Assembly: GCA_903832325.1 (NCBI GenBank)
Contig: CAILBC010000019.1
Span: 1 to 64,000 of the forward strand
Origin: an uncultured Sphingomonadales bacterium
GTDB lineage: Bacteria > Pseudomonadota > Alphaproteobacteria > Sphingomonadales > Sphingomonadaceae
Length of the DNA: 64,000 bases
Direction of reading: 5' to 3'
In this document: in pieces, positions 49,088 to 58,136 of the stretch
How positions within the stretch are numbered: position 1 is the stretch's first letter
Layout of the letters: the number at the start of each line of letters is the position of its first letter
The notes under the pieces: generated by a model
Told to the model about the DNA's origin: nothing
The model's database searches: none
The model's input: the letters and a program-made list of their open reading frames with translations, nothing else
Translations under genes and position numbers: made by a program

Positions 49088-49104
49088 TTCAGGCTTGCTT
49101 CAGC
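49088..49104. promoter_or_regulatory. TTCAG direct repeat in 11-bp phase upstream of the efflux operon
   Basis: TTCAGG at 49088 and TTCAGC at 49099, 11 bp apart, with the same sequence and spacing as at 47838. It lies about 180 bp upstream of the TolC-like start codon. A -10-like GATAAT stands near 49173. Probably recognised by the same OmpR-type regulator. Confidence 0.5.
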
Positions 49105-49278
49105 TTTTGCCGCGACCGTTCAACGCCTGGCTGATGAAAACCTGCATTGGAAAAAGCCAACTTGCCCGGCCCGATAATAAATGGCTGAGACTTGCGTGAC
49201 TGTGCAACTTTCAAGCGACCTGGTGCACAAGGTCATCCAGCGCTTACGTTTGGTGCCGAATTTGCCTCAGGAGCTACA

Positions 49279-50652
49279 TTGACACGTTTGCCATTCTTGC
49301 CGTCGGCCACGCGCAGGCAGCTGGCTGCCGCACCGCTTGCCTGTTGCCTGCTGGCCGGGTGCGTCGCTTATCATCCGCAACCGCTTGCGACGGAAGTGGC
49401 CCCGCCCGATGCCCAGCTATCATCGTTGGCCATGACGATCGATCGACCGTTTCTTGCGCCACAGCCGGTTGACCTGGCTGCAGAGCTGAACGGCAACGCG
49501 TTGGCGGTGATCGCGGTCCTTGAAAATCCTGACCTGAAGGCTTTGCGGAGCAAGGCGGGGGTTGTCGACGCGCAAGCGTTCGCGGCACAATTGTTGCCCG
49601 ATCCAACCGCTGCAATGGGTGCCGACAAACTGTTGTCCGGGCCCGATGCGTTTACCGCTTTGGCCGGCCAGTTGAGCGCCGACATTTCGATGTTGCGGAT
49701 GCGTGCGGCCCAGCGCGCAAAAAACCGGGCGTTGGGGGCGCAAGTACGCTTCGACATAGCCTGGGCCGAATGGCAAACCGCCTGTTACGCCCGGCTGCAG
49801 GGCGCGCGGATCGTAGCGCTGGACGCACAGGTACCGGTCGCACGGCAAACCGCCCTTGCGACGCAGGCGCTGTTTGACAGCGCGGCACGCGCCGCGGCGC
49901 GCGGTGACGTGGCGCGGACGGACCTGGATGGAAAACGACTGGCCGCGCTCGACGCTGCGACAACGCTGCGCGGCCTGGAACGCGATGCCGCGGTGGCCCG
50001 GCTTGAGCTCAACCGATTGCTCGGCCTTGCACCCGACACCACGCTGCGCCTTGCGCCGGCACAACCACCTTCATCGTATCCGACGGCCGAAACCCTGACG
50101 CGCCTGGCGCTGGTTCGCAGGTTCGATCTTGCGGCGTTGCGCAAAGGCTATGACGCCGCCGAAACAGATACGCGACTGGCGATCATCCAGCAATTTCCCA
50201 ATCTCAATCTGACCTTTGCAACCGCGCGTGATACGGCCAACAACATCACGGTCGGCGGGCAGATCGGCTTTACCCTGCCGCTGTGGAATCGCAATCGTGG
50301 CGGCATCGCCGTGGCGCAGGCCACCAGGGCCCAGCTTCGGGCCGAATACGATGCGCGACTTTTCCAGACACGCGCAGATATTGCTGCGGCGGTGTCGTCG
50401 CTGGCCACTGCGACCCGCCAAAGCGATCAACTTTCGGCACAGCTGCCCGCTTTGGAGCAGAATGCCGCTGCGGCAAGCAGCGCGGCGTCGCGCGGCGATA
50501 TTTCGAGTGCTGCGGCAGAGGCGAGCGAACAGACCTGGCGGGACCGCAAATTCGCCGCGCTCCAGCTGCAACAGGCGGTGAACGAGCAATTGATCGCGCT
50601 TGAATTGTTGACTGGCGGCCCACGCGCCGCCTGGTCCGAAGAACGGAACTGA
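49279..50652 (+). CDS. TolC-family outer-membrane efflux lipoprotein
   Basis: 457 residues from a TTG at 49279, chosen because AGGAG lies six bases upstream and a lipoprotein signal follows (PLACCLLAGC). Helical coiled-coil repeats of the OEP family: AQFDIAWAEWQTACYARL-like segments, GDVARTDLDGKRLAALD, and VGGQIGFTLPLWNRNRGGIAVAQ typical of the barrel edge. It forms the outer-membrane channel for the RND pump encoded two genes downstream. Confidence 0.87.
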   Translation: MTRLPFLPSATRRQLAAAPLACCLLAGCVAYHPQPLATEVAPPDAQLSSLAMTIDRPFLAPQPVDLAAELNGNALAVIAVLENPDLKALRSKAGVVDAQAFAAQLLPDPTAAMGADKLLSGPDAFTALAGQLSADISMLRMRAAQRAKNRALGAQVRFDIAWAEWQTACYARLQGARIVALDAQVPVARQTALATQALFDSAARAAARGDVARTDLDGKRLAALDAATTLRGLERDAAVARLELNRLLGLAPDTTLRLAPAQPPSSYPTAETLTRLALVRRFDLAALRKGYDAAETDTRLAIIQQFPNLNLTFATARDTANNITVGGQIGFTLPLWNRNRGGIAVAQATRAQLRAEYDARLFQTRADIAAAVSSLATATRQSDQLSAQLPALEQNAAAASSAASRGDISSAAAEASEQTWRDRKFAALQLQQAVNEQLIALELLTGGPRAAWSEERN

Positions 50653-50656
50653 CGCC

Positions 50657-51727
50657 ATGGTTTTGAAGATGCGCCTGTTGACCGCAACCTGTCTGGCCAT
50701 GCTTGCGGCTTCGCTCGCCGGATGCAGCAGCGACCCTGCGGACGAAAACGCCGCCAAGCCGGTTGCCTCGATCCAGACCGCGATCGCAGCTTCGGGCAGT
50801 GTCGCACAGACGGTACCGCTGTATGGCATCGCCGAACCGGCGAGCGGCGCTGAAACCGCGATTACCGTACCGGCAGAGGCCAGGCTCACGCATCTGTTGG
50901 TAACCAACGGAATGCATGTCGATGCAGGACAGACCATCGCCACCATGTCTGCCAGCCCGGCCAGCCAGTTGGAGGCGGCAAAGGCCGGTGTCGATGCTGC
51001 GACCAGCGCAGCGGCGCTGGCCCGTACCAAGCGGCTGCGCGCCGATGGCCTTGCCAGTGACGCCGATCTTGAGGCGGCCCAATCGGCCGCACATGCAGCA
51101 GCACTCACGCGCGACAATCTGGCTGCGCGGATTGGCAAGTTGACCTTGCGAGCACCGCTTCGCGGCAATGTCGAAGGGCTGACCGCACACGAAGGTGATC
51201 TGGTCCCGATGGGCACGACTTTGGCGCGCGTGGTTTCGGGCAATCGCCTGCGGGCCCGATTTGGCATCAGCCCGGCGCTCGCCCGGAGTCTGCACGCGGG
51301 CATGCCATTGGCGATCATGCAACGAACCCGCGATACGCGCCTGATGACGACCGTTCAAAGTGTAGATCCGGTTATCGATCCCGCGACCCGACAGGCGTCG
51401 CTGATCGCGCTTTTGCCTGCCGGCAATGCGGTTTCGCCGGGCGAGATCGTCGAGGCCAGTGTCGATATTGCCGGCGCCGACAGTGGCGTGACAGTGCCCT
51501 ATGCCGCCTTGATTGATGAGGGTGGCGAGAGCTTTGTCTATGTCATCGAAAATGGCGTCGCGCATCGCCGCCCGGTTACGGTTGCGCAAGCAACGGACAC
51601 CATGCTCGCCATCACCAAGGGGCTGAAATCGGGAGAACGCGTCGCGATCAGCGGTGGTACGGCTCTTGATGAAGGCATGAAAGTTCACGACACATCCCAC
51701 GACACGTCCAAGGACTCGCACAAGTGA
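50657..51727 (+). CDS. RND efflux membrane-fusion lipoprotein
   Basis: 356 residues. Lipobox in LAASLAGCSS. Barrel-sandwich hybrid halves: RLTHLLVTNGMHVDAGQTIA and GKLTLRAPLRGNVEGLTAHEGDLV, with a helical hairpin between; the beta-barrel and membrane-proximal domains follow. It links the inner-membrane pump to the TolC-like channel. Its stop codon overlaps the GTG start of the pump gene (GTGA), and it begins 4 bp after the TolC-like stop. Confidence 0.92.
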   Translation: MVLKMRLLTATCLAMLAASLAGCSSDPADENAAKPVASIQTAIAASGSVAQTVPLYGIAEPASGAETAITVPAEARLTHLLVTNGMHVDAGQTIATMSASPASQLEAAKAGVDAATSAAALARTKRLRADGLASDADLEAAQSAAHAAALTRDNLAARIGKLTLRAPLRGNVEGLTAHEGDLVPMGTTLARVVSGNRLRARFGISPALARSLHAGMPLAIMQRTRDTRLMTTVQSVDPVIDPATRQASLIALLPAGNAVSPGEIVEASVDIAGADSGVTVPYAALIDEGGESFVYVIENGVAHRRPVTVAQATDTMLAITKGLKSGERVAISGGTALDEGMKVHDTSHDTSKDSHK

Positions 51728-54700
51728 GCCCTGGACAAGTCGTCACAGCCCTTCAGCGCAACAGCAAAGCGATCTGGATGGCGGTCGTCATCGCCGTCAT
51801 CGCGGGCGTTTACGCAGCCCAGCATCTGCCGGTCGCGCTGTTTCCGCACATCGATTACCCGCGCGTGGTTGTCTCCATCGATGCGGGAGAGCGCGACGCC
51901 GCGCAGATGTCGGTAAGCATCACCCGCCCTGCAGAAACGGCTTTGCGCGCGATTCCCGGGGTGCGCACCGTTCGATCGACCACCAGCCGGGGCGCAGCAG
52001 AGCTGTCGCTGAGCTTTGACTGGGGCGAAGACATGGTTGCCGCAACGTTGGCGACACAAAGCGCGCTGGCGGTCATCCAACCGGATCTGCCGGCGGGCAC
52101 GCGCTTTGCCGTTCGCCGCTCTGATCCCACAATCTTTCCGGTCTTTGGCCTTTCGCTGACCAGCGCCACGCGCAGCCAGACCGCGCTGCGCCAGATTGCC
52201 CTGCTGAAATTGCGCCCCCTGCTGTCGTCTGTGCCCGGCGTAGCCGGCGTGGACGTGCTGGGTGGCACTGATCCGGAAATCGCAGTCGATGTCGACCCGG
52301 CGCGGATGCGCGCGCTCGGGCTGGGCCTTGGCGATGTCACAGCAGCGCTGACCGGTGCGAACAGCGTTGCCGCAATTGGCCGGATCGAGGATCGTCATCG
52401 CCTGTACCTGGCGCTGGTAGACAGCAGAATCACCACAGCCGCAGCACTGGGAGCAATTCCGGTCAAAGCAGCAGCAAGCCCTGGCGCGGGGCCGGGTGCC
52501 GGGGTGGTCACTCTTGGCCAGATTGCAACCATCAACCCAAGCACAGCGCCCCACTGGACCGCGGTTACCGCCAATGGCGCGCGTGCCGTTCTGGTCAATG
52601 TGCGCCAGACGCCGACCGCCGATGCCGTTGCTTTGGTCGCAGCGGTCAATGCCAGACTCAAGACGGCGAACCTGGGCAGCGATGTCGTCATCAGTCCGTT
52701 CTATGACCAATCTGAGTTGGTGACCGGTGCGGCCGACGCGGTGCGCGATGCCATCCTGCTTGGCGCGGTGCTGGCTGGTCTGGTGCTGTTCTTTTTCCTG
52801 CGCAGTGCGCGCCTGATGCTGATGACGGCCCTGCTGTTGCCGGCAGTGCTGGCGGCAACCTGCATTGTGCTGGCAACGCTGGGCATGAGCTTCAACATGA
52901 TGACGCTGGGCGGCATGGCAGCAGCTGTCGGCCTGGTGGTGGATGACGCGGTGGTCATGCTCGAACACCTCATGCGCCGTCTGGAAGAAGCGCACGACAA
53001 CGGCGTTCGTCCTTCCCTGTTCGACGCCGCGCGCGAAATGGCCATGCCGCTGCTGGGCTCGACGATGGCGACAATCGTGGTGTTCCTGCCACTGGCGCTG
53101 GTTAGCGGGGTAACCGGTGGTTTCTTCAAGGCGCTGGCCATCACGATTACGGCAACGCTGGCGATTTCGCTCGTCTATGCGCGGTATGTGCTGCCGCTGG
53201 TAGCAGATCGCTGGCTTACGCTGAAGGATGCCGAGGCCGCGGCGAAGGCGGGCCCCGCGATGCGGGTCATCGCGCGCCGCTTTGATGCTTTGGCGCGCGG
53301 GATGTTCGCCCGCCCGGCGCTTTGTGTCGGGCTGGTGGCATTGATACTGGTTGCTGCCGGGACTGCATCGCTGGTTGGTCTTCAATCCGGCTTCATGCCC
53401 AAAATGGACGAAGGCGGTTTCATTCTCGACTACAAGGCAAAGCCGGGAGCCGCTCTTTCCGATACGAATGCATTGCTCGGGCAAACCGAGGCGATCATCC
53501 GGGCCACGCCCGAAGTGGCCAGCTATTCGCGCCGCACCGGATACCAGTTGGGCGGCGGGTTGACGGAGGCCGACGAAGGCGATTTCTTCATCAGGCTCAA
53601 GGATGGCAGTCGGCGCAACATTGAAGATGTCATGAAGGACATCCGCGACCAGCTCAGTGCGCAAGTTCCAGGACTTACCATCGAAACCGCGCAATTGATG
53701 GAAGACCTTATCGGCGATCTGACCGCCGTGCCGCAACCGATCGAAGTCAAGCTGTTTGGCGATAACGACGCGGAGCTCGTGAGCTCTGCGCGCAAAGTGG
53801 CCGAGGCCCTGGCCGGCATAAAGGGGGTGGTCGAAGTGCAGGATGGGCTGCGCGTGGCAGGCGACGCGATCACCATCGATGTCGATCGCGGTGCTGCGGC
53901 GTTGGCCGGGCTGGGCCCCGATACGATTGCCCAGCAACTTTCGAACGCGGTTGACGGCACGGTTGCAACGACGATCTATCGCGGCGAAACGCAAATCGAC
54001 GTTCGGGTGCGTTTGCCCGCCACGCTGCGCGATCGCGCTGCTGCGCTGCAGAACTTGCCGCTGCGCACTCCCGATGGTCGGCTCGTGACCTTGGGTGAAG
54101 TCGCACATGTCGGCGTTGCCGCCGGGCAGCGCCAGATCACGCGCGAAAACCTCAGCCCGTTCATTCCTGTGACCGCGCGGCTGGAAGGGCTCGATCTGGG
54201 CAGCGGCATGAAGCAAGTCAGGGCGGCCGTGGCCGGTCTGGCTCTGCCCACCACCGTGAGGGTGGAATATGGCGGACTCTATGCGCAGCAGCAGCAATCG
54301 TTCCACGACCTGACTGCGGTGTTCCTGGCCGCGCTCTTGCTGGCGGCGTTGCTTTTGACATGGTTGTTCGGGCGATGGGCCTACACCATTGCCACTGTAT
54401 CCACCGTGTTGCTCGCTGCCGCCGCTGCCATGGCCGGACTTTGGGTAACGGGCACGGAGCTCGACATTTCGGCGCTGATGGGCCTGACCATGGCCGTCGG
54501 CATGATTACCGAACTGGCGGTGTTTCTGCTCGCAGAAATCGATCCCGCTGCCCGGCTGACAGGCGCAGCGCTGATGGACGCGGCACGGGCCAGGTTACGA
54601 CCAATCCTGATGTCCGCGCTGATCGCCATCCTGACGCTGATGCCGCTGGCGCTCGGCCTCAGCCGCGGGGCTGGACTCCAGCGCCCCCTCGCGACCGCGA

Positions 54701-54813
54701 TTATCGCAGGGTTGACCGTCGGTGCGCCATTGGTGCTGATTTTCCTGCCTGGATTGCTGTTTCTCCTGCGCGGGCGTGAAACGCCAGATGCGCCTGATAC
54801 TGACGTGCGATGA
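51724..54813 (+). CDS. RND-family efflux pump, inner-membrane subunit
   Basis: 1029 residues from a GTG. Twelve transmembrane helices in the two-fold RND plan. TM4 has GLVVDDAVVMLEHLMRR, where the adjacent Asp pair is the proton relay of hydrophobe/amphiphile-type pumps. Porter-domain text (GVRTVRSTTSRGAAELSLSF, RRSDPTIFPVFGLSLTS) is present. The lower similarity to AcrB and the DD motif argue against a CusA-type metal pump, but substrate cannot be read. The last codons and stop lie inside a palindromic element. Confidence 0.93.
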   Translation: MSPGQVVTALQRNSKAIWMAVVIAVIAGVYAAQHLPVALFPHIDYPRVVVSIDAGERDAAQMSVSITRPAETALRAIPGVRTVRSTTSRGAAELSLSFDWGEDMVAATLATQSALAVIQPDLPAGTRFAVRRSDPTIFPVFGLSLTSATRSQTALRQIALLKLRPLLSSVPGVAGVDVLGGTDPEIAVDVDPARMRALGLGLGDVTAALTGANSVAAIGRIEDRHRLYLALVDSRITTAAALGAIPVKAAASPGAGPGAGVVTLGQIATINPSTAPHWTAVTANGARAVLVNVRQTPTADAVALVAAVNARLKTANLGSDVVISPFYDQSELVTGAADAVRDAILLGAVLAGLVLFFFLRSARLMLMTALLLPAVLAATCIVLATLGMSFNMMTLGGMAAAVGLVVDDAVVMLEHLMRRLEEAHDNGVRPSLFDAAREMAMPLLGSTMATIVVFLPLALVSGVTGGFFKALAITITATLAISLVYARYVLPLVADRWLTLKDAEAAAKAGPAMRVIARRFDALARGMFARPALCVGLVALILVAAGTASLVGLQSGFMPKMDEGGFILDYKAKPGAALSDTNALLGQTEAIIRATPEVASYSRRTGYQLGGGLTEADEGDFFIRLKDGSRRNIEDVMKDIRDQLSAQVPGLTIETAQLMEDLIGDLTAVPQPIEVKLFGDNDAELVSSARKVAEALAGIKGVVEVQDGLRVAGDAITIDVDRGAAALAGLGPDTIAQQLSNAVDGTVATTIYRGETQIDVRVRLPATLRDRAAALQNLPLRTPDGRLVTLGEVAHVGVAAGQRQITRENLSPFIPVTARLEGLDLGSGMKQVRAAVAGLALPTTVRVEYGGLYAQQQQSFHDLTAVFLAALLLAALLLTWLFGRWAYTIATVSTVLLAAAAAMAGLWVTGTELDISALMGLTMAVGMITELAVFLLAEIDPAARLTGAALMDAARARLRPILMSALIAILTLMPLALGLSRGAGLQRPLATAIIAGLTVGAPLVLIFLPGLLFLLRGRETPDAPDTDVR

Positions 54814-54900
54814 GTGGGACTTATCGCACAACGTGACGCTCAGGCGCCGCGCGGCGCTTATACCAACGGTCAGTGAGTCAAGCTCACTGACCGTTGGTAT
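54803..54900. repeat. Bipartite palindromic element, copy E
   Basis: Hairpin I 54803-54834: GTGCGATGAG / CTTATCGCAC, with flanking ACGT pairs. The linker is the same as copy D apart from a few bases. Hairpin II 54860-54900: ATACCAACGGTCAGTGAG / CTCACTGACCGTTGGTAT, loop TCAAG, perfect. Compared with copy D, GCGC has become GGTC in one arm and GACC in the other, keeping all pairs. The RND pump stop codon (54811-54813) is inside hairpin I. Confidence 0.92.
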
Positions 54901-54908
54901 AACGCCGT

Positions 54909-56012
54909 CTAGCGTCGGCTCCCCGTTGCAAAAAGCGGGCCCATCGATACGACGCCGCCAGCGGTATCGCCTGCCCGGCGCAGATGCTCCTTGATCCCGA
55001 AGGCGTCCTCCATGGTCCGCAAAAGGGAATAATGATTGTAGGGAGTTGTGTCCCGCAAGCCGCGCGGGCCATGATTGGTGATGACGATCGTCGGGATGTG
55101 TCCACCGCCAAAATTCGACGGCGCATCGGGCGTGACACTGCAACACCCCCCCTTGGACCCGCCCGAACCTTCATCGAACGTGATGACGATCGCCATGTTT
55201 TCACGCGACCGCCACGCAGCCGTGCGCTGCAATTTGGCCACCAGTGCGCCGATCACGCGGTCACCGCGTCCGATCAGTTGCTCGATGGCGCCTCCACTGC
55301 AATCAGGCGGCACACCTTCGCCAGACAGGCCGTGCATCTCGTTGCACTGGTTGGGCACGACCAGGGAAAATGATGGCAGCTTTTCGGCCTTGATGTCGGC
55401 GTCAAGCTGCTCGAAACCGACGAGCAGTGATGCTCGCGCGGGGTCGTCCTGGACGTCGCGAAAGTTGACAAAGCCGGAATGCTTGCTCGCATACAAAGCC
55501 GACAAGCCGGCTCCAACACCCACCCGGCTGTCGCCTGAGACTATCGCCAGGGATCCTGGCTGAGGGATGCTTTCATAATAGCCCTTCCAGGTCAGCCCCT
55601 TCGCCCGAAGCTGGTCTCCCAGATGCGGCGCTTCGACGGTGTGCGCGACATAACCGGGCTGGTTTGCGTGATCGCAATGGTCGGCCATCGACCCCGGGGT
55701 GCAATAAAATGCGTCATCGTCGTGGATACCGAACGTGTCCCCACCCAATAATGCGAGATAGTTGGCCTCGCTGGGATGCACTTCCCCGAAAAAGGTCTCT
55801 GCGCTGCCGTTCTCACTCGCCAATTTCGCAATGTTGGGTGCAATGGCCGGGTTCATCACCTGGCTGAAATCCTTGTTTTCCTCCACGATCACAACAATAT
55901 GACTGTACGCAGGCACCGTGCGGGTGCCGTCGTGCCGATCCCTTGCCGATGCGGATACCGCAACGCTCAACGCGATGCAGCTGATCCCGGCCATCTTGAT
56001 TATCGATGCCAT
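54909..56012 (-). CDS. Secreted phosphoesterase (acid phosphatase/phospholipase C-like)
   Basis: 367 residues from the ATG at 56012, preceded by GGGGGA. The signal peptide ends at AVSASARD. Phosphoesterase-family core: HIVVIVEENKDFSQVM, then GEVHPSEANYLALLGG, NQCNEMHG, and MAIVITFDEGSGGS with GGGHIPTIVITNHGP for the metal site. It hydrolyses phosphate esters outside the cytoplasm. It is monocistronic and convergent with the RND gene across copy E. Confidence 0.88.
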   Translation of the reverse strand: MASIIKMAGISCIALSVAVSASARDRHDGTRTVPAYSHIVVIVEENKDFSQVMNPAIAPNIAKLASENGSAETFFGEVHPSEANYLALLGGDTFGIHDDDAFYCTPGSMADHCDHANQPGYVAHTVEAPHLGDQLRAKGLTWKGYYESIPQPGSLAIVSGDSRVGVGAGLSALYASKHSGFVNFRDVQDDPARASLLVGFEQLDADIKAEKLPSFSLVVPNQCNEMHGLSGEGVPPDCSGGAIEQLIGRGDRVIGALVAKLQRTAAWRSRENMAIVITFDEGSGGSKGGCCSVTPDAPSNFGGGHIPTIVITNHGPRGLRDTTPYNHYSLLRTMEDAFGIKEHLRRAGDTAGGVVSMGPLFATGSRR

Positions 56013-56048
56013 TTCGAAATCCCCCGGATTGATAGTCGGTTGATACGG

Positions 56049-56095
56049 CTGTGCGATGAATGGAACGCATCGCACAGCGTGACGCGCAGGCGCCA
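56049..56095. repeat. Palindromic element, copy F (truncated)
   Basis: Hairpin I only (56049-56077): CTGTGCGATG / CATCGCACAG, loop region AATGGAACG, followed by the start of the linker (CGTGACGCGCAGGCGCC). The outer pair C-G replaces A-T of copy D in both arms. It lies 37 bp upstream of the phosphoesterase start codon. Confidence 0.85.
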
Positions 56096-56363
56096 TCGTC
56101 CTTGAAGTGGGTAGCCAGTCCAGCGAGGATGCCTGCGGTGGTTTGCGCGAGTCCGCCGTATAGCGGCTGGCTGATGATGCGTTGCGGCGCTCCGGGAAAC
56201 AAGGCCTGTTGCGCGAGCCGGGCATGGTCCTGATCATGCCGGCAGGTTCGGCACTATTTCGGGCCCCTGCGCACCCGTTCCCGCCTTGTTCTGCCATATT
56301 TTGCCACGAACGCACTTTCGTGCTTGCTTAAAAACCCCGGGAAACCTACGGGCTGCGACCAGT
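56096..56363 (-). other. Gap with a possible C-terminal gene fragment
   Basis: On the minus strand, about 56236-56092 reads without stops as ARLAQQALFPGAPQRI, then SQPLYGGLAQTTAGILAGLA, then THFKDDG, and runs into copy F. The text looks protein-like but has no start and no recognised family. It may be the tail of a gene cut by the repeat. Nothing else is seen before tRNA-Pro. Confidence 0.3.
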
Positions 56364-56440
<77 letters not shown>

Positions 56441-56489
56441 ATCTTTCAATACCTTAGAAACAAGCCTGTTTGGGGTTTTTACAGCCCTT

Positions 56490-57575
56490 TTACAGATCAC
56501 CTCCATTCAGGCGGGCTGCGATCGCGGCCGCCACTCGGTCCTGGGCGACATAGCGACGCCGAATTCGGGACACCGAGTCGGTCTCCCATCCGACTATATC
56601 GGCGATCTGGTCATCGGTCAGACCCCGCATGGCGCAGTAGGTGACGAAGGTTCCGCGCAAGTCGTGCACATGGCGATCGATCCCAACCTCGCTGCACACC
56701 TTCGCGATGGCGTCGCCGAGCCCGCTGGCCGTCCACGGCGTCCAACGTGAACTGGCGAGCACAGTTTCCGGCAACGGCTTTCTGCGCTTGGGGCGCCTTG
56801 CAGCCATCTCTTGGGCATATCGGCGCCGGATGGCGCCAAGCACATCGGTGACCTCTGGCAGGATCGGAATGGTTGCCCGCGTTCGCTGTCGCGACTTGCT
56901 GGTATCCCAGACGATAACCCCCTGATCGAGATTGACGGCATCCCACCGCAGGCTGACCAGATCACCAAGCCTCAGGCCCGTCCACGCCGCCAGAGTCACA
57001 GCTTCGAGCGCATACGGAGGCGCATGCTTTGCGAACCGGTCGAAATGTTCCTGTTCCCAGATCAGTTCCGAGCGGTTCACCGTGTAGAGGCGCTTGATCC
57101 CCTTTGCATGGTTGTGATCCAGCATCCCCAAATCCGTCGCGTAGGACAGCAGCCGGCACAGCACTTCGATCGCGACGTCCGCACTGCGCGGCTTGTCCGC
57201 CCAGCGATTGCGCCACTTGTTGATGTCAGACCTGATCTTCCGGTCGTTGAACACCGCCACGGGCGCCTTGCCGAACTCATCGTCAATGCGGCGAAACCAG
57301 GTGTGCATCGTCGGCTTGGTTGTCTTCGACAGCTTCTGAAACTCGGGGCTGGCGGTGAAAGAGACGATCAGCGAACCGATCGTCTCCTTCAGGTTGCCTT
57401 TGCCCTTGCGCTCCTGACGCGCCTTGGCGATGCGGTCCAGCAGTTCAGCGGTCAGCTTGGGCTTGGCTGCACCCGTGGTTTGGAGAACCTTGGGCCCTCC
57501 GCGCCAGGCGTAAACGTACCAACCGACAACGAAGCCGTCTTTGCGATAGGGGACGATGTGCGATCCCCCCGTCAC
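56490..57575 (-). CDS. Tyrosine-recombinase integrase of the tRNA-Pro island
   Basis: 361 residues from a GTG that overlaps the stop of the upstream gene. The catalytic residues are present: Arg in [15 protein letters not shown], His-Arg in [13 protein letters not shown], and Tyr in [11 protein letters not shown] near the C-terminus. It integrates and excises a mobile island at tRNA-Pro. It is encoded toward the tRNA, as in many phage-like elements. It appears intact. Confidence 0.92.
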   Translation of the reverse strand: MTGGSHIVPYRKDGFVVGWYVYAWRGGPKVLQTTGAAKPKLTAELLDRIAKARQERKGKGNLKETIGSLIVSFTASPEFQKLSKTTKPTMHTWFRRIDDEFGKAPVAVFNDRKIRSDINKWRNRWADKPRSADVAIEVLCRLLSYATDLGMLDHNHAKGIKRLYTVNRSELIWEQEHFDRFAKHAPPYALEAVTLAAWTGLRLGDLVSLRWDAVNLDQGVIVWDTSKSRQRTRATIPILPEVTDVLGAIRRRYAQEMAARRPKRRKPLPETVLASSRWTPWTASGLGDAIAKVCSEVGIDRHVHDLRGTFVTYCAMRGLTDDQIADIVGWETDSVSRIRRRYVAQDRVAAAIAARLNGGDL

Positions 57576-57862
57576 GCCTCACCCCGCGACTTCTTCCACG
57601 CGTCGTATGCCGACAGCGCAGGCTCATTGACGGAAAGGTCCGCCAACTGCCCTGCCGCAAGGACCAGCACGGTCCCGTCGGGCCGGCAGGCGATGCCCCC
57701 GATCTGCATGCCCGCATCGCTTGCGACGACGATCATGCGCTTGAGGGTCGCCTTGGTGAGCTGCGACTTGATTTCACGAGTGCGAACCCGGCTTTTGACG
57801 GCCGGAGCAGCGACAGGTTCAGGCGCCGGCACCTTGCCGGCTTTCACGATTTTCAGAGCCAT
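57572..57862 (-). CDS. Small protein upstream of the integrase
   Basis: 96 residues from the ATG at 57862. The basic N-terminal half (VKSRVRTREIKSQLTKATLK) precedes a compact beta-rich half (RMIVVASDAGMQIGGIACRP, VLVLAAGQLADLS). Its stop overlaps the integrase GTG by four bases (GTGA), so they are co-translated. It could be an excisionase-like or control protein by position, but no DNA-binding motif is clear. Confidence 0.65.
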   Translation of the reverse strand: MALKIVKAGKVPAPEPVAAPAVKSRVRTREIKSQLTKATLKRMIVVASDAGMQIGGIACRPDGTVLVLAAGQLADLSVNEPALSAYDAWKKSRGEA

Positions 57863-58136
57863 AGAGTCCTCGACGTTGTTAAACGCCCAACCGAGGAACC
57901 GCACTCAGCCGTACACTGGGGTCGCTCTGCGACGGTCCAGTCGGCTGCCTTTTAACCGCCAACCCTCCTGGGACGGACGACTACCTTGGTGCATTGGGCA
58001 TCACGCGTTATACCTGATATTTGCATAATTGCAATTAATTGATAAGGAAAATTTGAAAATTATGCTGCTTTTACGGGTTTTTCCACAAGACGATTGAAAC
58101 ATACCCCTTCCCCCTCGTATTGCAAGATCGACCCAA
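57863..58136. other. A/T-rich region inside the island
   Basis: The stretch 58010-58085 is strongly A/T-rich (for example TTGCATAATTGCAATTAATT, which contains the TTGCA-TAAT-TGCAA palindrome) against a GC-rich background. It is a likely promoter for the integrase pair or a control site. No gene seen. Confidence 0.45.

Noticed and set aside
51685-54306. 873-residue minus-strand frame opposite the RND pump gene
   Set aside because: Shadow of the RND gene; low-complexity His/Gln/Arg text and no start signal.
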